Shown here: in pieces, positions 23,691 through 36,777 of the stretch
How positions within the stretch are numbered: the stretch's first letter is position 1
How the letters are laid out: every line of letters begins with the position of its first letter
Assembly: GCF_003073045.1 (NCBI RefSeq)
Contig: NC_037590.1
Span: 44,804,296 to 44,868,295, forward strand
DNA: 64,000 nucleotides
Reading direction: 5' to 3'
From: Pomacea canaliculata
Taxonomy: Eukaryota; Mollusca; Gastropoda; Architaenioglossa; Ampullariidae
Notes under the pieces: generated by a model
Told to the model about the DNA's origin: nothing
Databases searched by the model: none
Seen by the model: only the letters and a program-made list of their open reading frames with translations
Program-made: the position numbers and the translations under genes

Positions 23691-24819
23691 AAAAACTATC
23701 ACTTAAACGTGGAAACACTGCCTGCTGATCTTTAAAAACTATCACTGTTAATAAAATCATGTGGGTCAATAAAACCTGGCTGCCTTCTTCAGGCACAGAT
23801 AATGCAATCAGTTAAAAGTTCAAAACGAAGCTGGTTAACTTTGAACAGTTTTATTATTTAGAGAGAGTGTGTGAGAGAGAAATACCTGCTTGTATGAATT
23901 TGCAATCGAGTAAATTTGAAAAAAAAACTACACAAGCAAACTTTTCAAAACAAGTTCTCTCTTAAGAGTCTGGTTTTCAGATTTAGTGACGCAAAGCAGT
24001 TAAAGACTCATCACTCTGTATCTATTAGACAGATAAGCAACAAATAAGCATGCAGTAAGACATGTTTTTCCCTAAAAACTACAAAAATTGCCATCGACTT
24101 TAAAGATTTTTGACTGGTTAGTTTATTCATTCATCTTATCTGTTCAACTGAAACATTCTATTGGTATGTAAGTGAAATAACCAGCATAGCCAGTTCTACT
24201 ACTAAACCGCTGAGTGTGTAAACAAACAGATGAACCAATTATTTCTTTTATTAATTCACCACAATTTGAACACTACATGCAAATTAATTTTGTAAAAGGT
24301 GCAACAAAATAAGCATTAGAAGGATTTAAACAAAGTAAATGAAAAACAAAACGTTTCTTTTGTTGTACAACAATAGCTTCCTTTTAACTTTTTTGCTGAA
24401 GCCATTTTGAAATAACACTGTCAATAAAAGCAAAAAAGCTTCAGATACCAATGTTCAGATGAAAGTCTATAAAACAGCACAAAAAACAGTGAAAATGAAA
24501 ATTACATGTTTTGCACATTTTTTTTTTTTGGGGGGGGGGGGTTCTCTTCTCTGCATGAGCAATAAAAACATCTATTATTGAAGCATTTGAAAACAGATAA
24601 TTTAGAATTTAACCCATTGCAATTGATATACAAAAGCACATACATAAATCTAGGATGTGTTTTAGTTTACATCATTCTTCATTACTGTCTGCACATTGCC
24701 CTTTTCACAGCATTGAAACTGCCCTGCTTAAAGCGACCACTAATATCCCATATGTATTCTGGATAAAGGTGACATCTCATTCGTTACCATGCTATATCTT
24801 TCTGCTGCTTCTGGCGTAA
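23691..24819. other. Gene-free AT-rich stretch
   Basis: No conserved exon was found. A homopolymer pair of about ten T followed by eleven G lies near 24,519-24,541, a likely unstable microsatellite. Confidence 0.4.
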
Positions 24820-25510
24820 TTGATCTCATCACCCTCATTCATAGGCTTAATACTCTTTATGACATCAATGGACCCCACTAGATTGGTTTTACTCATATCT
24901 TTCTCACAGTCCCGATAAATGTCGGCACCAGTCCCCAAGGTTCTGTATTTGGACCTATCTTATCATGTATAGCATGCCACTTTCTGCTCTAATATAAACT
25001 CACTATTTGTGAGAAATCTTTCACAGATTATTGTTAGTTATATACCAGTTGTTCTTCCACATAGATGCACATTGCATTTCAAATTTGAGGTCATGGATAT
25101 CCAAAATAAGCTCAAACCAAATAAAGAGGAGTACTAGAATTCATTCTGACTGTACCTGTCTCCATTCATATTGGCAATGCTGATACTCCCCCTTCATAGT
25201 CATAATGACAGTGGATAAGTCTCTCAACAATTATATATCTAACCTCTGTTGTGCTGCTTACTACAAACTGTGCAAGATCAGCTTCATTTGCTGTGTTCTA
25301 TCAATCCAAAGACTACTGCAACTCTCTTCTTGCTGGCTGTCCACAGCACCTAATTCACAAGCTTCAAAAAGTCCAGAACTCAGCTGCTCATCTCATTCTC
25401 TGGACTTTATTATTGTTGATCAGCGCAGAGACCGCAACCAGCTTTGGTTGTGATGCTACACAAAGTGCTCAATTAAATTCTCACAGTAGCATGTGTTTAA
25501 TGGATATGGC
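24820..25510 (+). mobile_element. CR1/L2-like LINE fragment
   Basis: The plus strand reads PQGSVFGPI (RT motif). About 350 bp later it reads YCNSLLAGCPQHLIHKLQKV, followed by QNSAAHLI, the strongly conserved block of this LINE group (LDYCNSLLAGCPxxLLxKLQ). The reading frame is broken and the 5' part is missing. It is related to the copy at 38,826-40,340. Confidence 0.75.
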
Positions 25511-28500
25511 TTAGTACTTTTAAGTGGTATTTCTTGTGCTTGCTACTCATGAAAAAAATGTTGTCTGATAAGAGATTTGAAGGAAATGCCAGTACACCTC
25601 ACATCAGTGTTGATGTACAAAATCATACCCGACATTGAGCCTATGATTGTTGACCCAATAATAATTCAAAATAATTTATTGTTCTTCGCACAGAAGAAAA
25701 TCCAAGTGTAGTATTGATATAGTAATCTATCTAAAAAAAATTACTCTCATGATTGATGTTCACTTAAATATGCATACAGTTGCTTTAAGAAGGAATTTTT
25801 GCTCTAAATTATTTGGTCAACTTTGCTCTCAGTTATTTGAACAAGTACAATGTCCATTCATCCTTTACACATACTTAATTGGTAAAGCACACAATGAATT
25901 TAGATGAAATTCATTGCTTAACAATGGAATGTTTTTGGTTTTCTGTTCATTTATCCATGCACCAACCTGAAAATGTCATCATAATATACTTCATACTTTA
26001 TCATAATGTGATAGTGTTACAATGTCAAAAGTTATTCATGGCCACATGATGCACAAACATTACTCAAATGTTATACAGACATTGCTGTCATCTCTGTTGC
26101 TGCCATACATGTATTAGCATGGGGCTGACAATGAACTGTTTTATGTTAATGAGCTATGAATAGAGGTTATTTTTAGTTCTAAAAAGTAAACATGACTGAA
26201 TGTTAAATTGGTCACTTTCTTTTACAGATATATTCAGCGCTTAGTCTTGAAAATAATGGTATATATCATTTTAGAACAATTTTGGAAAAAGCAAGTAAAG
26301 CTACTCATCTACAAATGTGGCCACAGGATAAATGTAGTAATTCTTTTCCCATTCTTTGCATTCTTTCCACAATCATTTATTTTCTTTAATGTGTTCTCTG
26401 TAAGAACAGAAAAAGAAATCTGTAACAGTGATAATGATAAATACATGAATTAAATTCCCACACTCTTACAAACATGTATGTGGAACACACACACAACTTT
26501 AACTTATTCAGGATGTCAGGTTGTGCACACTGAATGTTAATATTTATCTTTGCAGTGTCGACCCATCCTGATTGAATTATTAACTTTTTGACAAAAGGTT
26601 TGTCATTTAAAGTGCAGGAAATGAACATAAGCTGATGTTTTGATATGTTAATATGCATAAATAAAACTCAGATTAAAATGCACTAACATTGCTGCATTAC
26701 TCATAAAATTAAAAACAAACCACAGTAAACATGATACATGACACAAGTGAAACACTATGCACTGTAGACAGAGTTTAAAATATTGAATAAATATCAGTTT
26801 CTGTTATCACATGCTAAGGATCATACAAAAGACCCAATGGGACAGTATGCAGTGACAAGATTCTGTTTGCCTGCTTGTTACATGGTCGCAGCTAAAAAAA
26901 CAATGATAAGCTGATCACCCTTATGAAGTAATGCATATGTAACAAATCTTTATTAATCTGTTGTTAACATTTAGAAACTGGACTTTATCACATGCGAGGT
27001 AAACAAAGTATTTATGTAAGTATGTTTAAGAACCTAAAGAATTAAATGCACCTAAAAATACTTCTTACAGAAATACACTAAAGCAAAATGATATTACAAA
27101 AGCTTACAAAAAAAAACTTAATTTATGTGCTCTCCCTCATATACAAACATTTATGGCCAGTTAAGCCATAATAGTACCCATAATGGATATTATTAATAAC
27201 AAATAATTTATTTATTTTTTGTTCTTGAAATGGCACATTTTATCATATGTATTTGTGGCAAGTCAAGAAAAAAAAATGTCTCAAGCAAAAATATTAAATC
27301 ACTCAGTTCTAAATCACCTTGCAAGAATCAAAGACTGAGGAAATGAGACAAAGATGAAACTAAAGGCAAACACTGAAAACCACAGTTTACATTAACTCAC
27401 TGATAATATATGCCTGCCTATTCCATGCTGAATAGTTAAGGAATGGACAGTGGTAAAAATAATAATGTTTTGTTTCATCAAATAATTAAGAGTATTTGAA
27501 AGACTACAAAGCAATGACTCCTTGAAACTTCAACAAGAATGAAGAAAAAATACAGAAATGCAAACAGCATAAAAAATGTAAATGTCACATGGTAACAGTG
27601 GGATTGAGAACTAAAAATCTGGTAAAGTGAGCCTCCCCAATTTTTGCAACAATAACAGTGTACATGGGCATAAGATTTCAAATCACGCTCCTCATAAATG
27701 ACCACTGTACACATGACAGCATTTATATCAAGCAAAGTGTGATTAACTTTCAGCCTATAATTAATGGCCCATTGTGTGATTACCAGTGAAGCTGATCAGG
27801 AGGTGAAGTGAATAAGTATTCATATCTCTTACATTCAAAATAATATTCAGATCCATGTAGTTTTTGGATGGACTTTATAAATGCTTAAGTACTTCTGCCA
27901 TATTAAATTAAAGAAAAAAAACAAGGCCACTCAAATGACTTCGTCTCCAAGTCTAAAGTGATCAATTAATAAGCATAATCTAACTGGGAACTTTTAATTC
28001 CCCTATATAACATAGCTGTTTAAAAGTTTTTTGTCTGTGTTGTTCTAATTACACATGGAAGAAACACTGAAATGCAGCTACTGCAACTATAAAGAGCAAA
28101 AACAGAAAATAACTGTTCATCTTGTTATGAGAAATTATAATGAATATAAATAATATTGCAATTAAAAAATGCAACAAAGCTATGAATAATTCTGAGATTC
28201 AGTGAAAGGTGTAATGCTCATTTCACCTGAAAAGAGTAAAATTAACAGGCAAGAAAATAAATACATTAAAAATGAAAACAATAATCTATGCCAAAAAAAA
28301 AAAAAGCTCAACTTATGTTTCTCTGTGATCACAAGTACTTTTTTTTTCAGTAGCACAGCGCTGGGCTCTATGAGTCTGCTTCTTCGATGGGGCTGTTTCC
28401 TCTTTGACTGTGATTTTGTCTCAAGGCTCTCTTTCAAAGCAACAATTTTTCAGTGTTACATATGTTTTATGTCCTTTGACTACAAAAGTTTGCCATTTTC

Positions 28501-28616
28501 AAAGGCATACTTTAAAATATTTTTAATACCAGCTGTAAAGCATCTGCATTCACAAAAACAAAAAGAAAAGGTGAAACATTCGGTTGTCTATGGGAAGTAA
28601 ACACACAATTTTGATT
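25511..28616. other. Gene-free AT-rich stretch left of the MAT gene
   Basis: Three kilobases with no recognised exon on either strand. The right end should include the 3' untranslated region of the minus-strand MAT gene; an ATTAAA hexamer on that strand lies at about 28521. Confidence 0.4.
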
Positions 28617-31600
28617 TTATAATTCCAGTCGTTTAGGTACCTCCCATGGGAATTCTTGGCGTCCAAAGTGACCATACACAGCAGTTTTCTGATAAATTGG
28701 ACTTCTTAACTGCAGTTCACTGAAGAAAAGAAAATAATGCATAAATCTTTTTAATCCATAAATAAAACAGCATACATTATGAGCTTACATTCATCTGCTG
28801 CTCATCAAACTATTAATAGCTTTGAGTTTTGAGTCCTACTCTGCAAAAAAAGTAACCTATAATTCTGTTTGGAATGTGCAATCAATATCAGAATTAAAAA
28901 ATATGACTACCATTTCTTAACACTTTGAGTCCAGGCGTTGACCTTTGATTCTGATACCCAGGGACACAAATTAAAAAAAACACTAAATATAATGGGAAGA
29001 TAAATCAAAATTATAAGTAAAGTTCAAAGAGAAAGAAACTGCATGTTCCTTATTCCATCATGAAATGCACTTTCTTGTAATTCCAAAGGAAATTAAATAA
29101 ATCAAATGATATTTCAAAAAAAAAAAAAAAGGTTGATACAGGACTACACTCAAGTGATGATCACTGTGATCTTAAATCCAGTATTCAGTGGATTTTAATA
29201 AATGAATAAAATAAATTATGATGATGAAGAACAACTTCTGTGTCTGAAAAAGGCTCGAAATGATGAAAAATCGCTAGCTGACTTAATGTATGTACTTTTG
29301 TCATGATCATAGTTTGAAAGAAATGTACATCTGAAAAAAAATTCAAATCTTCAAATTAACATCTTCTTCAAAGGGATATAACTCTTTTCAAGGGATTAAC
29401 AGCCAAATGACTGAATTTCCTTTTCGCTGTTGACACATTATGGTAAAATTTATTGAATAAGACGGACACGGCTGAAGAGCTGCTGAAGCTGCTGACACTG
29501 TCTTACTCATACTCAAAGAGTTAAGCTTTCTAGATCACAGTTATGTTTCCTTACCTAACAATCTTTCCAGGTCGAAGATCAAAGTTTTTGTTGATGATCT
29601 CTGTAAGGCGAGCTTGAGAAACTCGGGCTGTGCCATAGCTGAAGACCATCACAGACAAGGGTTCAGTCACACCCATAGAATAGGCTACCTGCAATATTTT
29701 TTTTTAAAAAGGGTTTTAAAAATAGATACAAACTGTTAAGAGAACCACATTGCATGACAGCAAATTATTACTGCTACCACACCACTTACTACTATTGCAT
29801 CACAGTTTATTCAAGATTAATTGTCAAATAATTTTACCATGTTGCATTTAAGGACATTTAAGGATTTTTATCTATTAAAAATGTACATGATAACCTGAAA
29901 TATAATAATAATATAGATACACATACACAAGTATACAACCAAAAACTACAACAACATTTACATAAGACTTAAATCTAAACCTGCAATCCCTCAGACAACT
30001 GTACAACAAGAACAAATAAATCTATATACTACATAGCAAGCAAAAGTATCTCTTAAGGAAAAGCTACACAAATGAAAGAAAATATTAGCTGAGATTTGAA
30101 ACTGCTGAGCATAGGTGCAATTCTCAGTTCAGTGGACAGAAGGCTCTAGACACTTGGGGAAACAAAAGGTATGGTGTCCAAAAGATTTGACATTAGTTTT
30201 TGTGACATTTAGACATTTTCCACTGAAAAATGGAGACATCAGGAAGGAAGGGGGAGGATGTGTTTTACGATAAGCCAGCAACTAAGGTTATATCATGGCA
30301 AGGCAGCCTGCCCTGTAAGCAGATACCACATGCAGAGAAACAGCAGCATGCCCAAGAAAACAAGAGATGAATCCAGGACATCATCCTTTACTGTAATAGT
30401 GATGGGCACTAACTGTTGCTGTTCGCTAACAGGAAACCAGTGCAATTCTTTGAACAAGTATTTTACAAAACAAATCTGGCAGTATTGCTCTTGAGCATTC
30501 TGCAAGCATGCAGCCTATTTTTTTTGGAGGCCTACAAGTAAAATGTTACAATAAACAAGATCCCAGTGTAAAGTACAAGTGCAGCCACAGCAGCCAGAGA
30601 TAAGATTAATACAGGAAAGTTCTAGGAAGGTTGCTTATGACAAAAGGTGATATGAGACTGCATGGAGAGTGTTCAACCACAATATCAAAAATAAAATGCT
30701 CAAGTTACAGGAACTTCAACACAATACTGAAATACCAAAACATTTTAAAAAGTGAGGTAATAGTAGAGCTTTCAGGCAGTCAAGGCAGCTTACCTGAACA
30801 AGAACCCTGCGACAAAGACCAGCATTCACCAGTGACTTTGCGACCCAGCGTGCAGCATATGAAGCACAGCGGTCTATCTGAGCTGGATCTTTTCCTGAGA
30901 GTGCACCAACACCATGAGCTCCCCATCCCCCATAGGTGTCCACTATAATTTTCCGACCGGTCAGACCTGCATCACCCTGAAACATTTACATGAACAGCTA
31001 AATAATTGTTCTCTTAAAACTTCCAACAGGTATTTTTGAAAAACAGACGATAAAACAAAAATGGAAACTAGTGAAAAGGGAAGATGTATCACTGTGCTTT
31101 CTTTGTCACACAGACAAGTGCAAAAGAGTGTCACATGCACATTAACGACATGTTTAAATGTACACCTATACAAAGCAACACATAATCACTGTTGGGTTGC
31201 AAGACTCATCTTTTGCTCTCCTACCAGCTAAAGTGTAACTCCAAAAGATGGCATACCTGTGGTCCACCAATAATAAATCGACCGGAAGGCTGGAGATGGT
31301 AAACAGTGTTTTGATCGAGGTACTGAGCTGGTATGACAGGGCGAATAACATGTTCCATGAGATCACTTCTTAACTGATCCAGAGTGACAGTTTCATCGTG
31401 CTGAGCAGAGATCACCACAGTGTGCACTCGGATTGGCACTGTTGCTCCTCGGTCCACACGGTATTCTACTGTTACCTGACAAATAATGTCCACTTAAAAA
31501 CAATACATTTTAAATTTTGAAAGACAGCAACTCATGATACAGAATTATTTTACTCTTATGCCAGACTTAAATTTTTAGTGAAAATTTAAGTTAGGATTTA

Positions 31601-34021
31601 ACAGTTATGCACAGAGTTCATGGTTCAAAAGTCTTTCTTACAGTTTAAGGTACGAGAATAAAGAGGAAGCAAGAGCTCATACTTCAGTTCGAATTACTCT
31701 GCTTTCTAGCTGAAAAGAGAAATGTGTGCAACTTTGAAATTGATCCACTTGTATAATGAAGAAATTGTTGTCATAAATGTCAATATGTATGAACCTTCTT
31801 ATTTGTAATATATGAAGGCAAGCATTTAACCCAGGGTTAGTGGCAAAGTACATAGAAACCTGTGTCTTGGTGTCTGGTCGGGCCCAAGGAAGTTGTCCAT
31901 TTCTTCGTAGTTCTGCTAATTTTGCATTTAGTTTGTGAGACAGCATGATGGTCAGAGGCATACACTCTTCTGTTTCATCAGTAGCGTAGCCAAACATTAG
32001 ACCCTGATGATGGACAGAATCAGATTTGAACTGCTGGCCTGAATCAGCTGTTAATCAGCTCTTATTAAGAACTGGTAAGGTTTTACACAGCAATGCCCTT
32101 AATTTCATCAATTGTTCTAACAATGATAGAGCTATCTTTCCTGTGCCACCCTCTCCTTTCTCCCTACTAGACCATACATTCACTGCTATTTTCTGTTGTA
32201 TTAATACCACTCACAATGCTTGATGTACAATTCCCTTTGTATTTTATGTAACATAAAGCTAAAATTCATTAGAATTGCAGAAAGACAAAAGTACCAAATC
32301 TCGTGCAGGTTTCTCCAGGTTTTCTTGAGATTCATACTCATTATCTTCATCATCTGGATTATGAAGGTCTAGTGCTTGTATTACATTGCATGTCTTGTAA
32401 TCAAATCCTGGGCAGATAAACAAGAGGGGAAATATTTTGCTTAAAATAGCATCTGCATGAGCTGAACTCCTAATCCATAGGACTGCATTCACTATTTTAT
32501 CACTTAATTCCCCCTGGTATCTACACATAAGACATTAAAATATGTGTAGGTGTAAGCTTGAATATTTGTTTTAAAATGATGGAATATTTTTCTGTGTTTT
32601 TTCCTCACCAAGTTTAAATGCAAGAGCTAAAAGTCAAGCATAGGTAAACTGTTACCAGCCTAGAAGAAATTATGTGCTACAAACCCCTCCAAACCTCACT
32701 AGGATTCTATCTACTATCATTAGATTTTAGAAAAATGAAAATTATATCCATCCAAGTAAATTCAGCTTAAAATGGCTAAAATTATCCCTTTTTGCATGAA
32801 GTTCTTAGCGTTACTGACCACAATTAACTGACCACAATTATAAAGCAAAACAAGGTTAAAACAACATGTTTACCTTTGGCAGATTGATCGTAACCTATTT
32901 GCTTGATAGTGTTCCTGATGATCTTTTGATAGTTTACATGTGCTTTTGAGATGATGTCACCACACACAAGAATCATCCCAGTTTTTGCCGCAGTTTGGCA
33001 GGAAACATGTGAGAATGGATCCAACCGTAGGTGAGCATCCAAGATAGCATCACTAACTTGATCGCATATCTTGTCTGAAAATACACACACAAACATAAAC
33101 AGCATGCAAAACTGTAGGCCACACACTTCATACTCTATATGTGCAGTTTTTTGTGATAAAAATCAGAAAATTGGCCAGTTAAAATGCCCTAAACCAGGCA
33201 TGCCAAACTGAGGGTCCCCCAAGGGTCACATAGGTCACATTTGTTGCCATGAGGGTCGCACACCTGTACAGTGTCCTTTGTGCAGGGCCTTAGGCAGCAT
33301 GTTTGACATACTTGCCTTAAACAATACTGTGCTTGCTGTTGTTGTTTTTGTTGTGTTGGGAAGGGAAAAGTGGTTTCACCGGAAGACAGTTTTGCACTGT
33401 GGAGGGATGGGGACCTGGGAATTATAGGGGATTGGAGGATGGAAGTGGAAGATTGAGAGGAAAGGGTTAGAATTGAGGATGGTCACTGCTCTCTGACACC
33501 TCAGGTATTGTTTACGGCAGCTGGAGTTCTCTTCCAACTGTGGTCTCTTAAATTGCTCTCGTTGTCCAGAAGGCCCACCAAATCCGCATCTGTGGTGTAC
33601 TGTGCTGGTTGCCAGATCCCTTATGTTGTTAAACTATTCCTATGTTCTAGACTTCTATTTATAGGTGCTATATTTGTTTCTACTTTTCATCCCCTTTTTG
33701 TTTCTGCTTGCTAATGCGTTTCTGAACCATTTAAACTGGAGGCTAGATAGTACTAATGAAAAAAAAATCCAATCAAAACGCAATAAAAGTCCTGTTAACA
33801 ACAAAGCTGAATAAAAGTTTTTTGTGTCATCACAGCTATAATTATGCCTCCTCTTACGACGTTACTGCAAAAGTAATTTTTAAATTAAATTAAACAATGC
33901 AATTGTGTTATGCTTTAAATAACAATTGCCTCAATAGAATCGGTTTACCTGGATGTCCTTCCCCGACAGACTCCGAGGTGAAAAGAAATGTTTCACCCTC
34001 GCCTGCGTGGTCGCCCATCAT
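28617..34021 (-). CDS. Divergent S-adenosylmethionine synthase (methionine adenosyltransferase)
   Basis: Family reaction: ATP + methionine to S-adenosylmethionine, in the cytosol, as dimers or tetramers. Eight minus-strand exons join in phase: 33949-34021, 32874-33074, 32295-32407, 31860-32003, 31257-31475, 30794-30976, 29555-29688 and 28617-28719. They give 389 residues (human MAT2A 395) with no stop. Conserved are [15 protein letters not shown] (12-26), [22 protein letters not shown] (131-146), [27 protein letters not shown] and YGHFGR. Altered are three hallmark sites: ACET reads SCQT (Gln51), GAGDQG reads PARDLG (125-130), and GGGAFSGKD reads GVGALSGKD (272-280). The loop before PARDLG is highly acidic but exactly as long as in human. 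It is probably a MAT2A paralogue; activity cannot be assumed. An alternative start at 34018 drops one Met. Confidence 0.92.
30290..30356 (-). repeat. SINE body fragment
   Basis: On the minus strand, TTTCTCTGCATGTGG and CAGGCTGCCTTGCC with their spacing match the middle of the SINE at 48,152-48,417 (TTTCTCTGCACGTGG and TGGCTGCCTTGCC). The tRNA-like head and the tail are missing. It lies in a MAT intron. Confidence 0.6.
33187..33322. mobile_element. hAT-type MITE
   Basis: CAGGCATGCCAAAC at 33195 and the inverted counterpart ending at 33314 (reverse complement CAAGTATGTCAAAC) form 14-bp terminal repeats with three transitions. Flanking CCCTAAAC and CCTTAAAC are an 8-bp target duplication with one mismatch, as expected for hAT. 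The element is 120 bp and non-coding, in MAT intron 1. Confidence 0.65.
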
Positions 34022-34779
34022 TGTTATCTGTTAATGACACAAAATATTATTTATTCGTGATACTCAGACGTGAACAAGGAGAGTTTGTAAGCAGTATAGT
34101 AAATCTCTGCCCATGTACGCACATATGCTCCACACATACATTCAAATAGTTAAAGCATAAACAAGATCTTCAGTACCTTGTAGTTTCTGAAAGAGATTTT
34201 CCGACAAGAACATGTAATGTCAGCAATCCAAAACAAAAAGGAAGAAAGGGAGGCTACTGTTAATTATCTGCTGAGTTCACTCCCTTGATGCGCTTGTCTT
34301 TCCATCCGCCACAGTCGTGTACAGGAGATCGTGATCATTCTCTTTTCACGTACTCGTGTGTGTACTTGTGAATGTAGGCGTGCGCCCTCATGTGCTTTTT
34401 CTAATTGACCTATTGAGACTGCTTAGTACGAAGGGTTTTTTTTTTCTTTTGCTTTTCACAACGGCTTGAAGATTCTTTGGACACAAGTTTCATCAGCTTC
34501 ATATATCGGGATAACTTAATGTTCTTGCTATTTGAGGATTATCCCCTTCATACTCACAAAAAGTTGAGGCGGCGACCTGATATTCTCCAGATGACTTGAC
34601 CAACAATTAGATAGACTTTATCTTGCTGCCGAGACACTTAAAATCAAGCTGCACAGACGAGGGCATATCCAGATATCAATAGTGATCTCATATCTTAAAA
34701 AGCCTAGCTATGAAGTAGAAGGTGAAGTGTCACACACCCAATCCTCGAAATCACTGGGGAGAGACCGAACATCCTTCAA
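34022..34779. other. MAT upstream region
   Basis: Contains the promoter and possibly a 5' leader of the minus-strand MAT gene; no start site could be placed. No coding similarity was recognised before the LINE begins near 34,780. Confidence 0.4.
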
Positions 34780-35690
34780 GACGATTCGGGTGTGGATGAC
34801 GACCCTGCAGACCTACAGATCCTACGAGAAGAGGTCGAACAGGCTATCTGTAGTCTGAAAGGTTGAAAAGTTTTCACAGGTTGATAACGTCGCAACAGAG
34901 GGAGAAAGGACAGTGAAGGTACTCATGTCGAAAATTTGGGAAACCAAGCAATGACCGCAAGTAGGGCCGTGCTTAGGGCAGGCAGACGAGGCACCTGTCT
35001 AAGGCCCCGCGCTTTGAGGTCGTGGAATCGAGTGCCCCGCACACGCCTAATGCCTCGGACCCCGCACTACAGATGAAAAAATGGGAACCAGAGGCAGTAA
35101 CTATCGGACGATAAACCTAATTAGTAATCCAAGTAAAGTTATGTTGAAATCTTCTCGCTGAAGAGCAGGCTGGATCAAGAGCCGGTAGAAGCATCTGATC
35201 GAAAAACACCATGTAAAGATTTGTATCATAAATGTATTGAGCCCAAGAAAGCCTTCAATAGGGTCTGGCATGAGCTAGGTCTTGTGACGCGTGAATCGGT
35301 AATTCAACGTGGCAGACAGCGATAGCAAGTTTCGGGCTCTCATAAGCAAACTCGCCATCAGCGCGGATACGAGCAAAGTAACGGTGAACATTTCTGGACA
35401 AGGAAGAGCGATAAAAGGTGTACAGAGCTTCAAGTACATGGGCGCAACAGTCTCTGCGCGTCTGACGTTTGCAAAACTATAAAGAGTAACAGCAACGACG
35501 GCGATGCTAAACAAAATCTGGGACAGCAAAAGTATAAGATTAGTCACTAAATTTATAAGCTATACAAGCCCCTATTATAGTTATTTCCATCATGTTGTAC
35601 AGTTGTGAGGATAGACAAGCTGCCATATGGGGGACCTACTCAAAGGTGCTCAAGACCGGCCCCTATCTCTACCGTTACATTTCATGGAGG
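34780..35690 (+). mobile_element. LINE copy, reverse-transcriptase region, with an insertion
   Basis: Plus-strand remnants in order: LREEVEQAICSLKG, VLMSKIWETKQ, NYRTINLISNPSKVMLK, AGSRAGRS, KAFNRVWHE, FKYMGATVS, LNKIWDSKS and IMLYSCE. These match a common invertebrate LINE reverse transcriptase (YRTISLISHPSKVMLK, KAFDRVWH, FKYLGATLS). The copy has multiple frame breaks and an internal deletion between KAFNRVWHE and the following part. About 110 GC-rich bases at 34,960-35,070, starting AGGGCCGTGCTTAGGG, interrupt it and look like a separate small insertion. The clade (I/Nimb-like or related) is not resolved. Confidence 0.75.
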
Positions 35691-36689
35691 GGACGACAAG
35701 TACTGATGAGCGTGCTCCAAATCCGGCCGAGTAATGGTGATGATGAAAATTGGCAGCAGGCCTATGAGATAATAGATTTCTAATGAGGATTAAAATGGTG
35801 AACAGATGTAATAAAAATAGCAAAAAACAGCCGAGATAAAGAAAAAGACAGAAGACTTTTCCATTCTCTTTGATTAAATGAAAACGGTACAGTTTTGGTG
35901 ATTATTGTTATGCCATTTACAATCGACACACCCTATTGCAGCTGTAACCAACATGTCAGTCCCTGATGGCTACTTAGGGGTGGGCTAGTCGTACAAGAAA
36001 ACAACAAAGATGGAAATTGCCGCATAACCGTAGAGATTTTATAGAGAGATTTTATTCAGTTTCACACGGCGGGTTACCTGTCGTCATATGTGAATTCATG
36101 ATGGACCTGTATTGGTGCCATGTCAAATAATGACAATTTCTTGAACCATGTGAAATTGTACACCCCAATCTCATCAATAATAATAATTTTTAAAAGCCAT
36201 CTAACTATCAAACATATAAAAAAAAACAAGCAAACGAAAAATAATATATAGTGCTGTGCAGGTCAAGATCGAGGGAGATAACTAGGGGTGTTTATGTATG
36301 ACAATGATATATTTACACTGACAAAAACAGCTAGACATCAATTAATCATCGATAGCCTTAGCCAAGTTAATATTTAGACTAAAATAACATGGCCTGCCTC
36401 TTTAGCCTACCTATATACCTATATCATCTGCTTACATATACGATTCCCATGCAGCACGTACGTGCAGAGATAATATAAGATGAATAGCAGATTTCTTGGA
36501 CGACAAAAATCCCTTGCGAGAGGCATGAAAGAAATTCCTTCTTTCTGATTTCCTTTTTTGGTTCTGTAAATTATGTGTTACAATCTGGAACATCGATAAT
36601 ATGATATTAAGACAGTGTCGTTACTAATAATTTATACGAAACATGTTAAGCTCTGTATATCTAAAATAATTTCGATCTTATTATCGTTC
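35691..36689. other. Gene-free stretch before the tRNA
   Basis: No coding similarity or clear repeat ends were recognised. Confidence 0.4.
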
Positions 36690-36761
36690 TCCCATGTGGT
36701 CTAGTGGTTAGGATTTCTGGCTTTCACCCAGGCGGCCCGGGTTCGATTCCCGGCATGGAAA
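36690..36761 (+). tRNA. tRNA-Glu (anticodon TTC)
   Basis: A full cloverleaf can be drawn. The D arm is TGGTCTAGTGGTTAGGA (box A). The anticodon loop CTTTCAC carries TTC. The T arm is CCGGGTTCGATTCCCGG (box B). There is no intron. The acceptor stem TCCCATG pairs with CATGGAA except for a C2-A71 mismatch; most animal tRNA-Glu genes have a G there. A run of ten T at about 36,767 serves as a Pol III terminator. It is isolated from other tRNAs, so either a working gene or a slightly degenerate copy. Confidence 0.9.
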
Positions 36762-36777
36762 TATATTTTTTTTTTTA
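36762..36777 (+). terminator. Pol III terminator of the tRNA-Glu gene
   Basis: A run of about ten T begins five or six bases after the mature tRNA 3' end, enough to stop RNA polymerase III. Confidence 0.7.

Noticed and set aside
28202-28600. 132-codon plus-strand open frame left of MAT
   Set aside because: AT-rich, low-complexity translation with lysine runs; no similarity and no splice-flanked partner exon.
32295-32407. Deletion of the GAGDQG motif in MAT
   Set aside because: The segment between TCN and GLMFGYA is 30 residues in both human and this protein, so the motif is substituted, not deleted.
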